Assembly: GCF_902459465.1 (NCBI RefSeq)
Contig: NC_047068.1
Coordinates: forward strand, 6,634,001-6,698,000
Direction of reading: 5' to 3'
DNA length: 64,000 nucleotides
Source: Asterias rubens
Taxonomy: Eukaryota; Echinodermata; Asteroidea; Forcipulatida; Asteriidae
Shown here: positions 1-11,775 of the stretch, piece after piece
How the letters are laid out: each line of letters starts with the position of its first letter
How positions within the stretch are numbered: position 1 is the first letter of the stretch
Notes under the pieces: model-generated
What the model was told of the DNA's origin: nothing
Databases searched by the model: none
Seen by the model: only the letters and a program-made list of their open reading frames with translations
Program-made: the position numbers and the translations under genes

Positions 1-87
1 TCGTTGTTTTGTCGACAATTTCTTTTACTGCCATTTTTGTCCTTTTTTAATTAAACTCATGTTGAGCTTAGAAAATTGTTTTCCAAA

Positions 88-430
88 TTGATGGTCATGT
101 CCATTTAACTTTGTGGTGAAAGTATAGTTCGGGGTTAGGATTTAATATGGAGTGGTCTCGACTGTTAACCACTGGTATAATTTTTGCCATCTATTTTTCA
201 AATGTTTTTGTTCTGAATAGGTTTTATGAGGATGATCGTATGGATTGGACATTGTTGTTCGAATGGTCATGTCCATTTAACTTTATGCTTACATTTTGGG
301 GGGAATTAAATTTGACTCAACTTTTGGTTGGCAGTCTCGACTGCTTATCAGTGATATAATTTGTGTTATCTATTTTTCTTCTTTTTTTCCTGAATAGGTT
401 TATGAGAATGGTTGGACTAACATTGTCAAC
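88..430 (+). repeat. Tandem duplication covering lipocalin A exon 2 acceptor
   Basis: Two diverged copies about 175 bp apart. Both contain GGTCATGTCCATTTAACTTT (at 93 and 264), a GTCTCGACTG block (about 154 and 334) and a 'ctgaatag' acceptor followed by GTTT(T)ATGAG. Only the second copy continues into a usable exon with donor; the first has an extra T and no donor. Confidence 0.7.
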
Positions 431-2522
431 ATGGACATGGACTCTGTGTGTACAACAGCGGACTGTAAGTAAACTCAAGAATCGGGGTTATGGTTTGTAA
501 CTATTAAAGCCATTGGACGCTTTTGGTACACAGTATTGTCCAAAGGCCCACACTTCGTGTATCACAACTTATATATATAAAACAAAAACTGTGAAAATTT
601 AGGCTCAATCGGTCATCGGAGTCGGGAAAAAATAACGGGAAAACCCAACCTTGTTTCCGCACGTTTCGCCGTGTCATGGCATGTGTTTACTATTATCCGT
701 AATTCTCGTTGTCGAGAATTGATAATTGTTTTAATGTTTTCTCAAAAAGTAAAGCATTTCATGGAATAATATTTCAAGAGAAGTCTTTTACCATTACCTA
801 CTGTAAACCCTGTGAGTTATTTGTAAATCTGTGAACCTTTTGAGGTTTTTCTGTTCCGAAAGTGTATAATGGCTTTAACAAAATATGTTTTTGTTGTTAT
901 GCTTATTATAACTTTTTGTTTAGATAGGCCTATGCATGTATTTGTTGTAATTTTTTAGAAAAATCATTATTAGATTCGCAAGGAATTTCATTCAGTCGAA
1001 CTTCTCATCGTAATTGATACAAACTAAAAACTAAAATCATAATTATTTAAATCAATTATTTTGAAACAGAATATTGCGGTTACAGTTTAGCCGAGTGAAC
1101 TAAGGGTTTGTGTGAGGGTTTAAGGTTAGGGCGAGAAGTTAGTATCAGGTTCAATAAGGAATAGGGTTTGTGGTTAGGGTTGGAGTTAGTGTTATAGGGT
1201 AGGGGCTGCGGTCGGGGTTATGGTTATTTTGTAAGTGTTCTTGTTTGTGCTAAGGTTTATTGCTGCTGTAGGGTTTTGTGGGTTATTTCAGGTTTTGTAT
1301 ATGGTTGTTTAGAGGTCAATAAATAATTCCGTAAACGTCATTGCTGAGACTTACTTAACCAACGTTGGTCGTTTTTCGTGTTTTTTTAATGTAAAATTGT
1401 TTTAACCATTAACCGTCTTCCTTCTTTTTTTCAGATAAGGTTACCAATAAGACATTTGTTTCAGTGTACAATTTAATGTTGTACAATTGCCGCCCTTTTC
1501 TGTTTTTTCTTTTTTTCTTCAGATAAGATAATCAATAAGACATTCGTTTCGGTGTACAATGCTGGTCGAGAAGGTTTTCCAGAGGGACGACGTAAAGACA
1601 TAGCTGGCTTTGCCTACGTACCAGACGTTACCAAGCCCGGTAATCTGAAAGTAGTACTTGAAGGTGTGCCCGTCGAAGGAGATTGTAAGTTTCTTACCAT
1701 CTTTAAAATGAAACTCGTTGCAATTAAGTTTGTGGTAAAATCAAGCAAGAAGCTTTTGTGTAAATGGGGCGTGGCAGATAGGACGGGCTTTTTATGATAA
1801 TTGTTCGATTTAAGCATGACATTTTCGGACGTAAATTATTTTAAATTCACGTGATCTGTTGTTCATTTGAAAATCCAAAATGGCGGCTACTCTATTAACA
1901 ACTTTTCATCAGCCAATCTTACGTCATTATGGCCGCGTCCAAAATTTAGCGCCTTCGGCTGCACGCCTTTGCCGGCAGCGATACCGAATTGAAAAGTTGG
2001 TTTCATGCAAAATGCATTTTCCATAGAATTAAGGCCTATATTTTGAGAATTTTATAACAACAAAAACTACAGGGCCATTCCTGGTGATCATTGTGCCAAC
2101 ATTATTTGTCATGTTCCCCGTATGCAGTAACACTGATGACCAAATGTTTGACCAAATGTTTGGGATCAGTCTATGTCACCTTCAAGCCTCGATTTTGTTA
2201 CAATAGTTTGAAATAGAGTGAAACAAGATGGCTTTATGAAAATAACATATTTTCTCACTCCTGCAACCGTATAATTGTTTTTATCTCCGTAGATTTGATC
2301 ATAAAGTTAGGCCCCATTGTGGCCGATAAGTACGAGTACGCTGTTGTGACCAGTAGCGGTGACCGCGCCCTCTATCTCCTTGCAAGGAACCCCATCTCCT
2401 TTTTGGATAAGTACAAGGAAGACGTCTTGAAGTTTCTCGAGGATAACGGCTTCACTGGCTTCTTGAAGAAGCCAAAACCACTTCTGCAGGCTAGCAATTG
2501 TGGATATCCCACTGCCAGATAG
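398..2522 (+). CDS. Apolipoprotein-D-like lipocalin A, 5' partial
   Basis: Exons 398-464, 1523-1684 and 2293-2522 (stop TAG), all with AG/GT boundaries and compatible phases. Lengths of 67, 162 and 230 nt nearly equal those of lipocalin B (67, 156, 230). The product is an extracellular small hydrophobic-ligand carrier by family; the ligand is unknown. The signal-peptide and GxW exon lies off the left edge. Visible signs are VYENGWTN at the first visible strand, a Cys before the first internal splice junction (CTTAD), an N-K-T glycosylation sequon, the GFAYVPD strand, the KLGPIV and YEYAVV strands, and a C-terminal Cys (SNCGYP) placed to pair with the first Cys as in ApoD. Introns 1 and 2 contain decayed duplicates of the next exon start. 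I am confident of family and gene structure, not of ligand. Confidence 0.88.
1080..1330 (+). other. Degenerate telomere-like GGGTTA-rich stretch
   Basis: Irregular copies of GGGTTTG, GGTTAGGG and TAGGGTTT within intron 2 of lipocalin A. They are too imperfect for a real telomere tract and may be simple-sequence drift. Confidence 0.4.
1386..1560 (+). repeat. Tandem duplication covering lipocalin A exon 3 acceptor
   Basis: An 88-bp direct duplication. The pyrimidine tract, AG and first ~38 nt of exon 3 (ATAAG..AATAAGACATT..GTGTACAAT) occur at 1436 and again at the real exon at 1523. The upstream acceptor has a good pyrimidine tract. Its use would add 88 nt and reach a stop before the normal exon. 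Confidence 0.8.
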
Positions 2523-2527
2523 AACAC

Positions 2528-2533
2528 AATAAA
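2528..2533 (+). promoter_or_regulatory. Poly(A) signal of lipocalin A
   Basis: AATAAA lies 5 bases after the stop codon of lipocalin A. This is unusually close, implying a very short 3' UTR if it is the one used. Confidence 0.5.
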
Positions 2534-2825
2534 GGCGTTTGGGGATTTTTATAATGGATTCTTTAAAGATGTTATTTCTATAAATTTGTTTGAATCGCTA
2601 AAAGGAGATTTTTTTATGGCAAGGCGATGTATGTATGGATATATTATTGTTGTGTCATTTCTTCATATAAAATAGACCAAAACATTTCTCGGGTACATTG
2701 TTATATTTCACCCTTCCCTCATCAGAGTTTACTCAATACAATAATTTGAGAAGACATCATGACAAAACTTGGTAAATGAATGACAATAAAGTGATACAAT
2801 ACGGTTTGGTATCAGAAAAAAAATT

Positions 2826-3096
<271 letters not shown>

Positions 3097-5400
3097 TAAT
3101 GTGAGTACAACACTAAACAATTCAGAATAAACGGCACTCAGTAATAAAATATGAAATATTTCCTCTAAATGCACCCCCACGGCCCATCCACGCCCCTAAC
3201 CCCCCCCCCCCCCCCCCCCCCAATCACATTTTGGCCAACCCGAAGACAAACGTGCAGAGAGATGTTGTTATCAAAGGATAGGGTTCAGACACTAATAATA
3301 AAAGGTATGTCTACAATTCTGTTTTTTCGACGGACGAACCCGTTTTTCTGTACAGGTCTGCAGGGTTTAGGGGTGTTCGGAATTGAATTAGGTCCAAAAT
3401 ATAAATGTCCTTCCTCTGCATCTTAAGATGTAAAAGTATTTATTCACATTTTGTTAACTCTGTCTTAATCCTGGGTAGTTGCCAGAAACACTTCCATTAT
3501 TCCCTAAACAAAAGGGTTTAGAAGTTGCGTCTTGACCGAGCAAGCTCAAGCGAACAAAAAGTGTTTGTTGTAAAAGGTGCATTGTTTTGGTCTGGAATAT
3601 TGAGCAATAGCGACCGTTACATTTGACTGATTGGTTATTATGCAGATTTACCACAGTTATTCTATGCCCTTTGACAAGTGGCCTTTTTTTAAACCAGGGG
3701 TCGGCTTGGGGCTCTGGCTTGAGACTCTGCCATTTATTTTAAAAGCGAGTGCGTTTGGTAGGGGGATTCAAACAGGTAGACGGGAGCCTGAGCCGCGAGG
3801 CCCTATTATATTCCCTCGTCGTGGTTTCTAGTAGAAGGGACATGCCGGTTTATGGACAGCGGGAGCATTGGTTGAAGACGCAAGGGAGGCACGAATACGC
3901 TATTCTCACACACGGGACTGCTGGCTGGGGCTGGAATCTTGGCTCTCTACTTCACGTTTCTTAAATGAAAAGACTGTTCCAAATAAGTCACTACAAAAAG
4001 CTGATTAAGGATACAAAATGATTGCCTTTTTCTTGGGGGAAATGTGTGGCTTCGATGTCGAGCATGCGAGCGTAGCTTTGAAAGCTCCGGGGAAGAGAAT
4101 TCTAGTCTCCTTTGGTGAATCCCTGCCCGAGTGAACTGAAAGAGAGCCGGGCCACACCCTCCATAACGGACTCGCTTTCCTGTTGAGCTTTTGGCTTGCT
4201 TGCGAGCTCCGCGAAGCACGATGTACATCCCTCTCTCTCTATTATGACCAAGTCGCTGATGCTGAAGGACGGGCAGCTGAAGGACGGGCAGCTCGGAGTG
4301 GTCCAAGGTGTAGGCGCCCCGGTCTTCAGCGGCGTTCAACCCGGGGCTGTCTTACCACACACAAGTGAACAGTACGTATTTTTTTTATACAATTTTTGGG
4401 TTGAAAGGGGACATTTTTTTGTGTCCTGCCACCACTTTTTCACTATTTTTACAAAAAGTGATATCTCATTTGAGTAAATACAATACTATTTTATTTTATA
4501 ACGATTGAAAAAGTGGTATCGGGATAATGAATTTTTCTCTGCATTTAAATTAAATTAAGGGGAACTGATTTAAAGACCTAAACAATCAAATATTAGGTCA
4601 AAGTGGATAAGCGAAGTTTTATATGCGCACTGTTTGGAATATAAGGCCTTGTTTACTAAATTCTGGACGAACCCTTGTTTTTTATTTGCGGACCAAGAAA
4701 AAAGTTTGGGTTGTCATACACCCCTTAAGCTGCCGCGTCCTTCTGAATCTTCACTTTGGTAATTGGATAATGAAGGATTTGATAGAAAACCAAACATCAA
4801 CGTCTTGCATCCAATTAACCTTATAAAAAGAAAGGCAATGTGAGAAAAACAAGTAATCTTTATGAATTTTATACTGTTTTTCTTCAATTCAGGACTTTGC
4901 CATTACTTTGCTGTCCGATTATGAAGTTGAAGTTTTCCTTGGAATGTGTTGTAATGAAGATTCTGGCTGTCAGTGAAGTTGAAGGTTTCTTTGGAGTGTG
5001 TGGTATTGGTTTTTCTGATGATGTGGAGTTCCACACAGGTAGGACAAGATCTTGGGGACATCGTAAAGGTACGAGTGCTAACCCGTTTCCACCTAGACTT
5101 GATTCCAAGTCTTTGATCATGGCTTTTTAGTCGTCCTGTAGCCGCTAGGGCTCGTGATAGCTAATAATGTGGGGGCGTTGTTCGTGGCTGAGATGCAAAA
5201 GAATAACCGCGATCTCAGACTTGAAATCAAGTCTAGTTTCCACCCAAAATAAGTTGCAGGTTCATTTTCCTACACAGGTGATTTCTTACCAGTAATGTCT
5301 ATGTTTCTGTCATTGGTGACGTCAACCAATGGCTTACACGGCTGTTCTTTTCATTGGTTTCCTGGTAGCATTTGGTCATAGCCAGTGATGCTTTTAGTTT
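3097..5400. other. Gene-poor intergenic stretch
   Basis: Contains a poly-C run (about 3200-3221) and a diverged copy of the GTGGCGCC inverted-repeat element (about 4424-4527, with CCACCACTTTTTCACT and GAAAAAGTGGT ends). A GC-richer patch at 4150-4370 has short open frames that I do not recognise. No gene is supported. Confidence 0.4.
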
Positions 5401-5526
5401 AACGCCGTGTCCTAAACATCGACTTCGGCTAACAGCTACGGCTAGTTCTAGCGTCTATTCTTCAACACTGGCAGACGCGCTGATCTAGCCGTAGCTCTAG
5501 CCAAAGTCGCCGTTTCGGACACCGCC
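5400..5526. mobile_element. Short hairpin element
   Basis: Inverted repeat of about 55-60 bp per arm. The left arm AACGCCGTGTCC..CTTCGGCTA..GCTACGGCTAG pairs with the right arm CTAGCCGTAGC..TAGCCAAAG..GGACACCGCC around a short loop. No coding capacity. It looks like a MITE or fold-back remnant. Confidence 0.65.
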
Positions 5527-6517
5527 TAAGTCGTACGTCAATCAAAATTTTCCTGGGCAGTTGATGTCAATGATTGACATGGTCTACACGTTGTCATGAC
5601 TGCTGATCTAAACTCGTAAAACCCAGTGTATAGCGGATATTAAAAACCGGGAAGTTGTAATCTTACCCCAACCCCCCAACATAACTACAAAATTTAATAA
5701 ATGTGAATAGTTCTCCTCTTATTGAAAATACAAAGAAAATTTAGTTGATTAAAACAAATTCCTAAATACAAACATAGGGCTTACAGAAAACATGTAAAAT
5801 ATATAGCAGCAACTCAATATTTGTAACCATACTTTTGAAATTGAGAAATCAACTCTAGCAGTTAATCTTCCTTTGAAACACATTTGTAGGGGTCCTTATT
5901 TAATAATTGGGGTAAATTGCAATTAACTTTTCACCTTTCTGTCCAAATTTCCCTAAAACTTTATAAGAACTGCATGGACAATTAGCGCTGCACGCTCAAA
6001 GCTAGCTAGCGAAAAAAAAAATCAAGAGAAAATTAAACCATGGCAAAGATGACGTCAACATGATGCAAGATTAAAAATCTACAACTCTGACGTAATAGTC
6101 TTCATGATGCTGAGACGTTCAGTGAGAAAAAGAAGCTACACACTCTAATGTACTGTTTTATGACGGTTTAGACTTTCAACTGGCCTAGAAGTAAATTGAT
6201 TAGGCCTATCAAAGAATATTAACCCATATTCCTACTCAGGTTCAATTTGGCATGATAAAGTTTGGTTTTGTATAACTTAGTTTTGGTTCTAAGGCTCTCA
6301 TTTTAGTTCTGGCCAAAACAAAGTATATTTTAATCCAAATTCAAACATCGAAGTGCCTTGAACTAAGACTAAGTTTTACTCTGTCGTCGTTGCTGGCGGT
6401 AAAATATGAAGAGGCTCTGGTGGGTAATTTAACGTGTATAGCAATGGAAGTATCGGGTAAGATTAAGTTTAGACATTTGGGGCAGACACAAAATAATCCT
6501 TTGGCTTTCCACACCTC

Positions 6518-6640
6518 TTAAAGACATTGGTCACTATTGGTAATTGTCAAAGACCAGCCTTCCCGCTTGTAAACATATGCATAAAATAACAAACCTGTGA
6601 AAACTTGGGCTCAATTGGTCTTTGAAGTTGCGAAATATGA
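6518..6640. mobile_element. Fragment of CACTATTGGTAATT element (MITE family 1)
   Basis: Begins 'acattggtCACTATTGGTAATTGTCAAAGACCAG' and continues with the ATGCATAAAATAACAAACCTGTGAAAA block shared with the copies near 9.8, 12.6 and 53.3 kb. The other half is missing. Confidence 0.6.
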
Positions 6641-6856
6641 ATGAAATACAATTTTAAAAACCTTTGACCCTAACCCTAACAACAATACAGTTATGTAGGA
6701 TTTCAAACTTTGTACTTTGGAAGTATATATAACCAAGAGGGTACACCATGTGATCTTTGTTAGATCAAAACCAATATATTACAAGTTCATTGTAATGATA
6801 GAAACACTTTAAAAGAAAACGATATTAATGTATGATGTTACTTCTGCGATTGCAGT

Positions 6857-6862
6857 TTTATT
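6857..6862 (-). promoter_or_regulatory. Poly(A) signal candidate of lipocalin C
   Basis: TTTATT on the plus strand reads AATAAA on the minus strand, about 290 bases after the lipocalin C stop. Confidence 0.4.
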
Positions 6863-7151
6863 TCATTCCCTTGCAAAATTCCAACAACAGACAATGATCA
6901 TCAAAACAATAAAATAACCAAAAAAGTGTGTTTTAATATTTTTGCTTAAAAACAACAACTGTAGGGCTTGAAAATAATGCAGAAATGTATACTCAATCTC
7001 CAAAGGAGTTTGGATCTTGATTTTCCATTGCATTAAGTCTTTCAGAATAGTCCCCAAGATGTCAAAACTACCATGATTTTAGGATGTACTTGAAAATAAG
7101 CTATAAACAATAATTGTGTGATTTTTTCTTCTGTTTCAGGTGTCAACATCT

Positions 7152-10100
7152 TCAGAGAGGTTGGGTGAGGTACTTGCATTCTGGTACCTGAGGCACAGGC
7201 TGGTATTGCTTGAGACCAGACGTGAATCCAGTTAGAGTGATGTACTCCTGCACCTGTAACATTGATTTAAAATTCAATCAATTAACAACTTTTACCTGGG
7301 TGAGGTTTGCTGTGGCACCATGTGTTAAGCTCACATAACTATATCCCAACCATAAATATTCAATTAAAGGCTCCGGACACTATTGGTAATTAATCAAAAT
7401 AATTGTTAGCATAAAAACGTCGTTGTACTCTCTAAATGAAAAAGAGTGAAAAACACCACTCGTTACATTTCGAGCTGTCCGCCATACGGCTCTTCAAAAA
7501 GAGTGGTGGTTATTTCACTCTTTTTGAGGGGTTTCACTCCAGGACAGAGTGGAAAATCACTCAAAAAGATGCAAAATTCAATCTAAAAGAGTGGAAGACC
7601 ACTCGAAAACGAGTTGTCCTTCATATGGCTCTTCAAAGAGTGTTTTTTCACTCTTTTACATTTAGAGAGTAATAAGTCATGGGGAGCTGCAGATATTATA
7701 AAACATTGTGAGAAACGGCTCCCAATTCAAGGAATTTAGTTTGACAAATTTGAAAGATTATCATCCAATATTACAATTATATTTTGTACCGAGACTGCTA
7801 TTAAAGCTGCCTATTTAAACAAAAACGTGTGAATGGAAGCTTTCTATTTTGGGATCTTGTTCGGAAACTTTAATTAAGAAAGTCATCCTCAAATTGCAGC
7901 TTTAGTTTAAATTTTAGGTTTCTTGAAAACTGGAGGAGAAACAATGAATGTTACAGTGTTTTTTATGGATATTAATTTAAAGATATTGCAAAGCAACTGT
8001 TATAATTGAATGCAAATTTAAGAGTTACTATTAAATTAATTTTCTGAATCTCTATCTGCCTTAGTGAATTGGTGAATTATTTATCGCAATTGACTGATCA
8101 GAGTTCTGATTTTTAAATATGGTTGGGGTAAAACGCCCTTTTATGAAGCCAGATTAATCATTTTGGAGAGAGAAACAAAACAATAATTTGAAACCCAAGG
8201 CCAAGGACAAACAGTTAAATTTACGCCTAAGTTTTCAATGTCTGTGATTTTCAGTTGAAAAAACCATGACAACAGAGACAAGATTCAAATTAAGGTAAAT
8301 TGAAAAAAAAAACTACCTTCACACTTCAAATATCGGTAAAATTCAATCGAATTTTTTATTCGTCGAATATACAAAAAAAAATACATAAAATTTAGAATCC
8401 AATTGTACAGCAACATACAAAAAGAAAAAGAAACAACTTTGTTAAGCCCCCTTAGAAATTGCCACGGCACATGATGAAATCTACTTAAAATCTTATAAAC
8501 TTACCTCGGCGTCATACTTGGCGTTGAATTGTGTTGGGTTCCTGGCCAGAACGAAAAGCTGTCTTGTATCTGCTCCGTCTGTGATCAAACTGTACTCGTA
8601 TTGACCGTTGACTACTGGGCCCAACTTGAATACCCAGTCTGAATGACAGAAGAAATAAACTCATGTTAGTATGACTGACACAAATATTATTTAAAAAAAC
8701 ATTTATCATCAATTTGGGGTGAACAGTAAGAACGTATCCCCCCCCCCGACCGCCGCCACAGTTTCCTCTAAAATTATGTTCACATTGCGCCAAGCTCAAT
8801 GAGAACGACGGTTTAGTGTGTAATTGTGCAGTGGCAACTCATTGCTTTTATTCGATGCCCCCCCCCCCCTCCTTAAAAATTCAAGTTGCCCTAATTTTTC
8901 TGCCCCCAACGGACTAACCCCAACACACCCCAAACCGACCACAAATGACTAATTTCGATTGTGTAAAAACACCTTTTCAGTAATGTTCGGGGGAACAAAA
9001 TACGAAAAGGCCACTTCCCAAAATCAATCAAGTTTGCAAAAAACAACATAGAAGTAGAAACCTATCAGAAACACATTAATTTTTTGAAAGACACTTACAG
9101 TCACCGACAACTGGTACACCATCCAAGGCGACCTTGAGCTTGCCTGGTTCCCTGATGTCAGGAAGGAAAGCATACCCAGCGATACCATTCGCCACTCCCT
9201 CCAGGTTGTAATTGTAGTTGTACACCGAGATGTAAGTTGCATTAATTATTGCATCTGCAAACAAAGAGAGACCAGAACGTTTATTAACAATAATCCAATT
9301 AGAAACACTTATTTTGCTGTGAGTTATGTTTTAAAGGAACACGTTGCCTTGGATCTGTCGAGTTGGTCTTTGAAAATCGTTCTGTAACCGTTTGTTGTAA
9401 AATGTATATGGTTAGAAAGATATTGTAAAAGTAGAATACAATGATATACACAAATATGCCTCGAAATTGCACGGTTTTCTGTTTACCCTGTCGACTAACA
9501 CAGTCGGCCATTTATGGGAGCCAAAATTTTGACTCCCATAAATGGCCGACCGTGATAGTTCGCGACGTAAAAGGAAAACCGTGCAATTTCGAGTGATACT
9601 TGTGTGGATCATTATATTCTACTTTTAAAACATCTTTCTAACCATATGCATTTCATAACAAACGGTTTCAAACGCTTTTAATAGACCAACTCGTCCGATC
9701 CAAGGCAACGTGTTCCTTTAAAGGGGTAGCTTTAAAGGCACTCCGTTGGTAATATTATTGTCATAGACCAGTATTCTCACTTGGTGTATCACAACAAAAT
9801 ATGCATAAAATAACAACTCTGAAATTATTTTAGACTCATTTTGGTCTTCGAAGTTACCAGATACTAATTAAAGAAAACCCATTGTTCTTGGCAAAAGACT
9901 TCAGCTGAAGTATTTTATTATTTTAGTGAAAAATAACCTCTTTCTCAAAAACTACGTTATGGTAGCCGCGTTTCTCACAATGTTTATACCATTGACATTT
10001 ATCCATTGCTCGTTACCAAGTAAGCGGTTTTGCAAACAATTATTTTGCGTAATTACCAATAGTGTCCAGTGCCTTCTACGCTTACGAGGCTAGCGCAGAA

Positions 10101-11194
10101 ATTCGGCGCTTGCACATAAGCGGGGAATCGTGATCGTATAAGCGCAGAATTCGGCAAAAATTGGGCTCTGATGTGCGTGTTTTGCTGTAATAAATATGGC
10201 GATTTTGTGACGTCATGATTGTTTGAGGTGTTTTCTACTCGGTTACTTACAGTCAGCCGTGACACACTCGGGATCTTGCAGATTGGAAAACACATTCGTC
10301 CATCCATTTGTGTACATCTGATGAAAGAATATAACTCGGGTTTAAACAAAGGTAAATTGACTGGATAGGGATTGATGCTACAGATTATTAATATGCCGGC
10401 GCTCTTTACCAACTGCAACCGATTTCACGAAACGCTAGGATTAATCCTATCTCGAGTTAGGACGAGTAACTCGTCTTAACTTGGGACCGGTTCAAAGCAT
10501 CCTACGTCTTCGGACACGGAACTTAACTCTTCCTAATCCCTAAGATTAATCCTAAGTTTTGTGAACTCGACGGCTGGGTTATCTAGCCCTGTTGGCGGTC
10601 TCCCTAATTTATCAATACCTTATTTCGGTTTAGTCAGTTAGAAGCAAATTTCTTTTCTAAGCACAACATGATGGGGCACCAATTGCAACAATGTAAACTT
10701 TGTGGGGTTTTGGCTGGTCACCGGTTTCTGGTTGTAAGCAGAATGTTGCGGTGCTAAGCAAGTTATTATGCTTACACGCTTTACCCTCCCTGACTGGGAA
10801 GAGCAAAATATTGGGCGTCATATACTTGCAGCGAATTCGATTACCAACCATAACAATGTCTTCGATGTACGAACTTCAACATGGAATCGTTTGGCGATAT
10901 TCAGCTGAAAACAAAATTAGGAAATTAAGTCATTTTGCCCGTTAGTTTAAAAAATATATATAAAGTCGTAAAAGACTTCACAAGAAAATGTTTCATGTTG
11001 AATGGCATCTAAACCTATGGCTTAGCATCACTTTCGCAGCCGCAACAAATTATTTTATGGACGAGATTTTAAGGGGGTTTAATTTCGTTTACCTGATACC
11101 AACGTCCGACGTACTGGCCGACATCTAGCTCTGGAACGGTACCCAAGGCATTACTGCCTGCGACCAAAACCGCCAAAAATACAAGACTGAACAT
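7152..11194 (-). CDS. Apolipoprotein-D-like lipocalin C
   Basis: Five coding exons: 11093-11194, 10251-10317, 9099-9254, 8505-8638 and 7152-7253. Together they make 561 nt, or 186 residues, and all phases agree. The protein starts MFSLVFLAVLVAGSNA, a clear signal peptide, then the GxW lipocalin signature (VGRWYQ), so it is predicted to be secreted and to bind a small lipophilic ligand in a beta-barrel. Other signs are an N-A-T sequon at the first barrel strand, GYAFLPD, KLGPVV, and a conserved Cys pair (DPECVTAD and VPECKYL). Its last coding part is split by an extra phase-0 intron (7254-8504) that lipocalins A and B lack. It is divergently placed to lipocalin B, with 2.85 kb between start codons. 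Several inverted-repeat elements sit in its introns. A poly(A) signal follows at 6857-6862. Confidence 0.92.
7368..7770. mobile_element. MITE family 1 copy, interrupted
   Basis: Starts AAAGGCTCCGGACACTATTGGTAATTA and continues after the insert with ATGGGGAGCTGC and AAACATTGTGAGAAACGGCTCCC, as in other family 1 copies. The right half is lost. It is split by the TA-flanked element at 7428-7669. Confidence 0.65.
7428..7669. mobile_element. 242-bp TA-flanked inverted-repeat element (nested)
   Basis: Ends CTCTCTAAATG and CATTTAGAGAG are exact inverted repeats, directly flanked by TA on both sides (7426-7427, 7670-7671). That is consistent with a TA target duplication as in Tc1/mariner-type or similar MITEs. 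The interior is built of AAAGAGTG/CACTCTTT palindromes. The 78-codon open frame inside is incidental. Confidence 0.75.
9330..9723. mobile_element. ACACGTTGCCTTGGATC element (MITE family 2), copy 1
   Basis: Inverted ends TTTAAAGGAACACGTTGCC and GGCAACGTGTTCCTTTAAA enclose a near-complete hairpin, with CGAAATTGCACGG pairing with CCGTGCAATTTCG and GGCCATTTATGGGAG with CTCCCATAAATGGCC. About 394 bp, non-coding, in lipocalin C intron 2. A second copy is at 18075-18431 and a fragment at about 24747-24800. Confidence 0.85.
9724..10075. mobile_element. MITE family 1 copy
   Basis: Left end AAAGGCACTCCGTTGGTAAT, right end AATTACCAATAGTGTCCAGTGCC, with the family internal blocks (ATGCATAAAATAACAA, CTCATTTTGGTCTTCGAAGTT). 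It abuts the family 2 copy. Confidence 0.75.
10415..10582. mobile_element. GGATTAATCC element (MITE family 3), copy 1
   Basis: Inverted ends CGATTTCACGAAACGCTAGG and CCTAAGTTTTGTGAACTCGACGG. The interior carries GGATTAATCCTA and TCGAGTTAGGACGAGTAACTCG palindromes. Homologous copies are at 24070-24246 and 54505-54640. Confidence 0.7.
10640..10860. repeat. Dispersed repeat (family 5), copy 1
   Basis: Shares GGGGCACCAATTGCAACAATGTAAAC, a CTGGTnACCnGTTnCTG block and GCTAAGCAAGTT with 41330-41535 and 62820-63025 in the same order. Non-coding. Confidence 0.55.
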
Positions 11195-11291
11195 GATGGG
11201 TGTGCACTGGCGACGAACTCCGGCGAAGTTATGGCGTTACAGGCTGGTAACAGTTGCTTCTGTTAAGTTGGCTATCCGGGTGTGATTCAGT

Positions 11292-11298
11292 TTTTATA
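11292..11298 (-). promoter_or_regulatory. TATA box candidate for lipocalin C
   Basis: TATAAAA on the minus strand, about 100 bases upstream of the lipocalin C start codon. Initiation some 30 bases downstream would leave a 5' UTR of about 70 bases. Based on motif and distance only. Confidence 0.45.
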
Positions 11299-11775
11299 AG
11301 TTATCTTGGGATTTAGTTTTAATATCTAATAATTTACATAATCTGATTAAAGTATGGACCCGTTGATAAAAGGTTATGTTTAAACCCACCTGACATTGCA
11401 TAAAATGGTATGATGGACGTCTGGATGAAATGATGAGAATATGAGCACCTGTTGATTGTTACGTAAAGGCGACAAGGAAACATAAATTTAAATTATCATG
11501 GCCTTATCTGGCGACGCATAATCGTCACATGGCAAGTTGTACTTTACACGTGAGGGAGAACAACATAGGGGGGGCAAACATTTTTAAGGGAAAATAAATC
11601 TTCTTTGAAACAATACTTTTATGAGAATTGTTATTTGCCAATTAAACAGAGGCAATCATTTCAAATTGTGACGTTTTTTAAGAAGAGTTTTTTTGTAGGA
11701 ATACACCGACCTACATCGCATTGAACCGCACAAAATCTACGAAACAAATTACACAGTAATAATCATAGCATTTAT

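Noticed and set aside
1080-1330. Interstitial telomere tract
   Set aside because: The GGGTTA-like units are too irregular; only isolated TTAGGG matches occur.
3947-4368. 130-codon minus-strand frame and overlapping plus-strand frames in a GC-richer patch
   Set aside because: No domain match by eye and no supporting splice sites; both strands are open because of local base composition.
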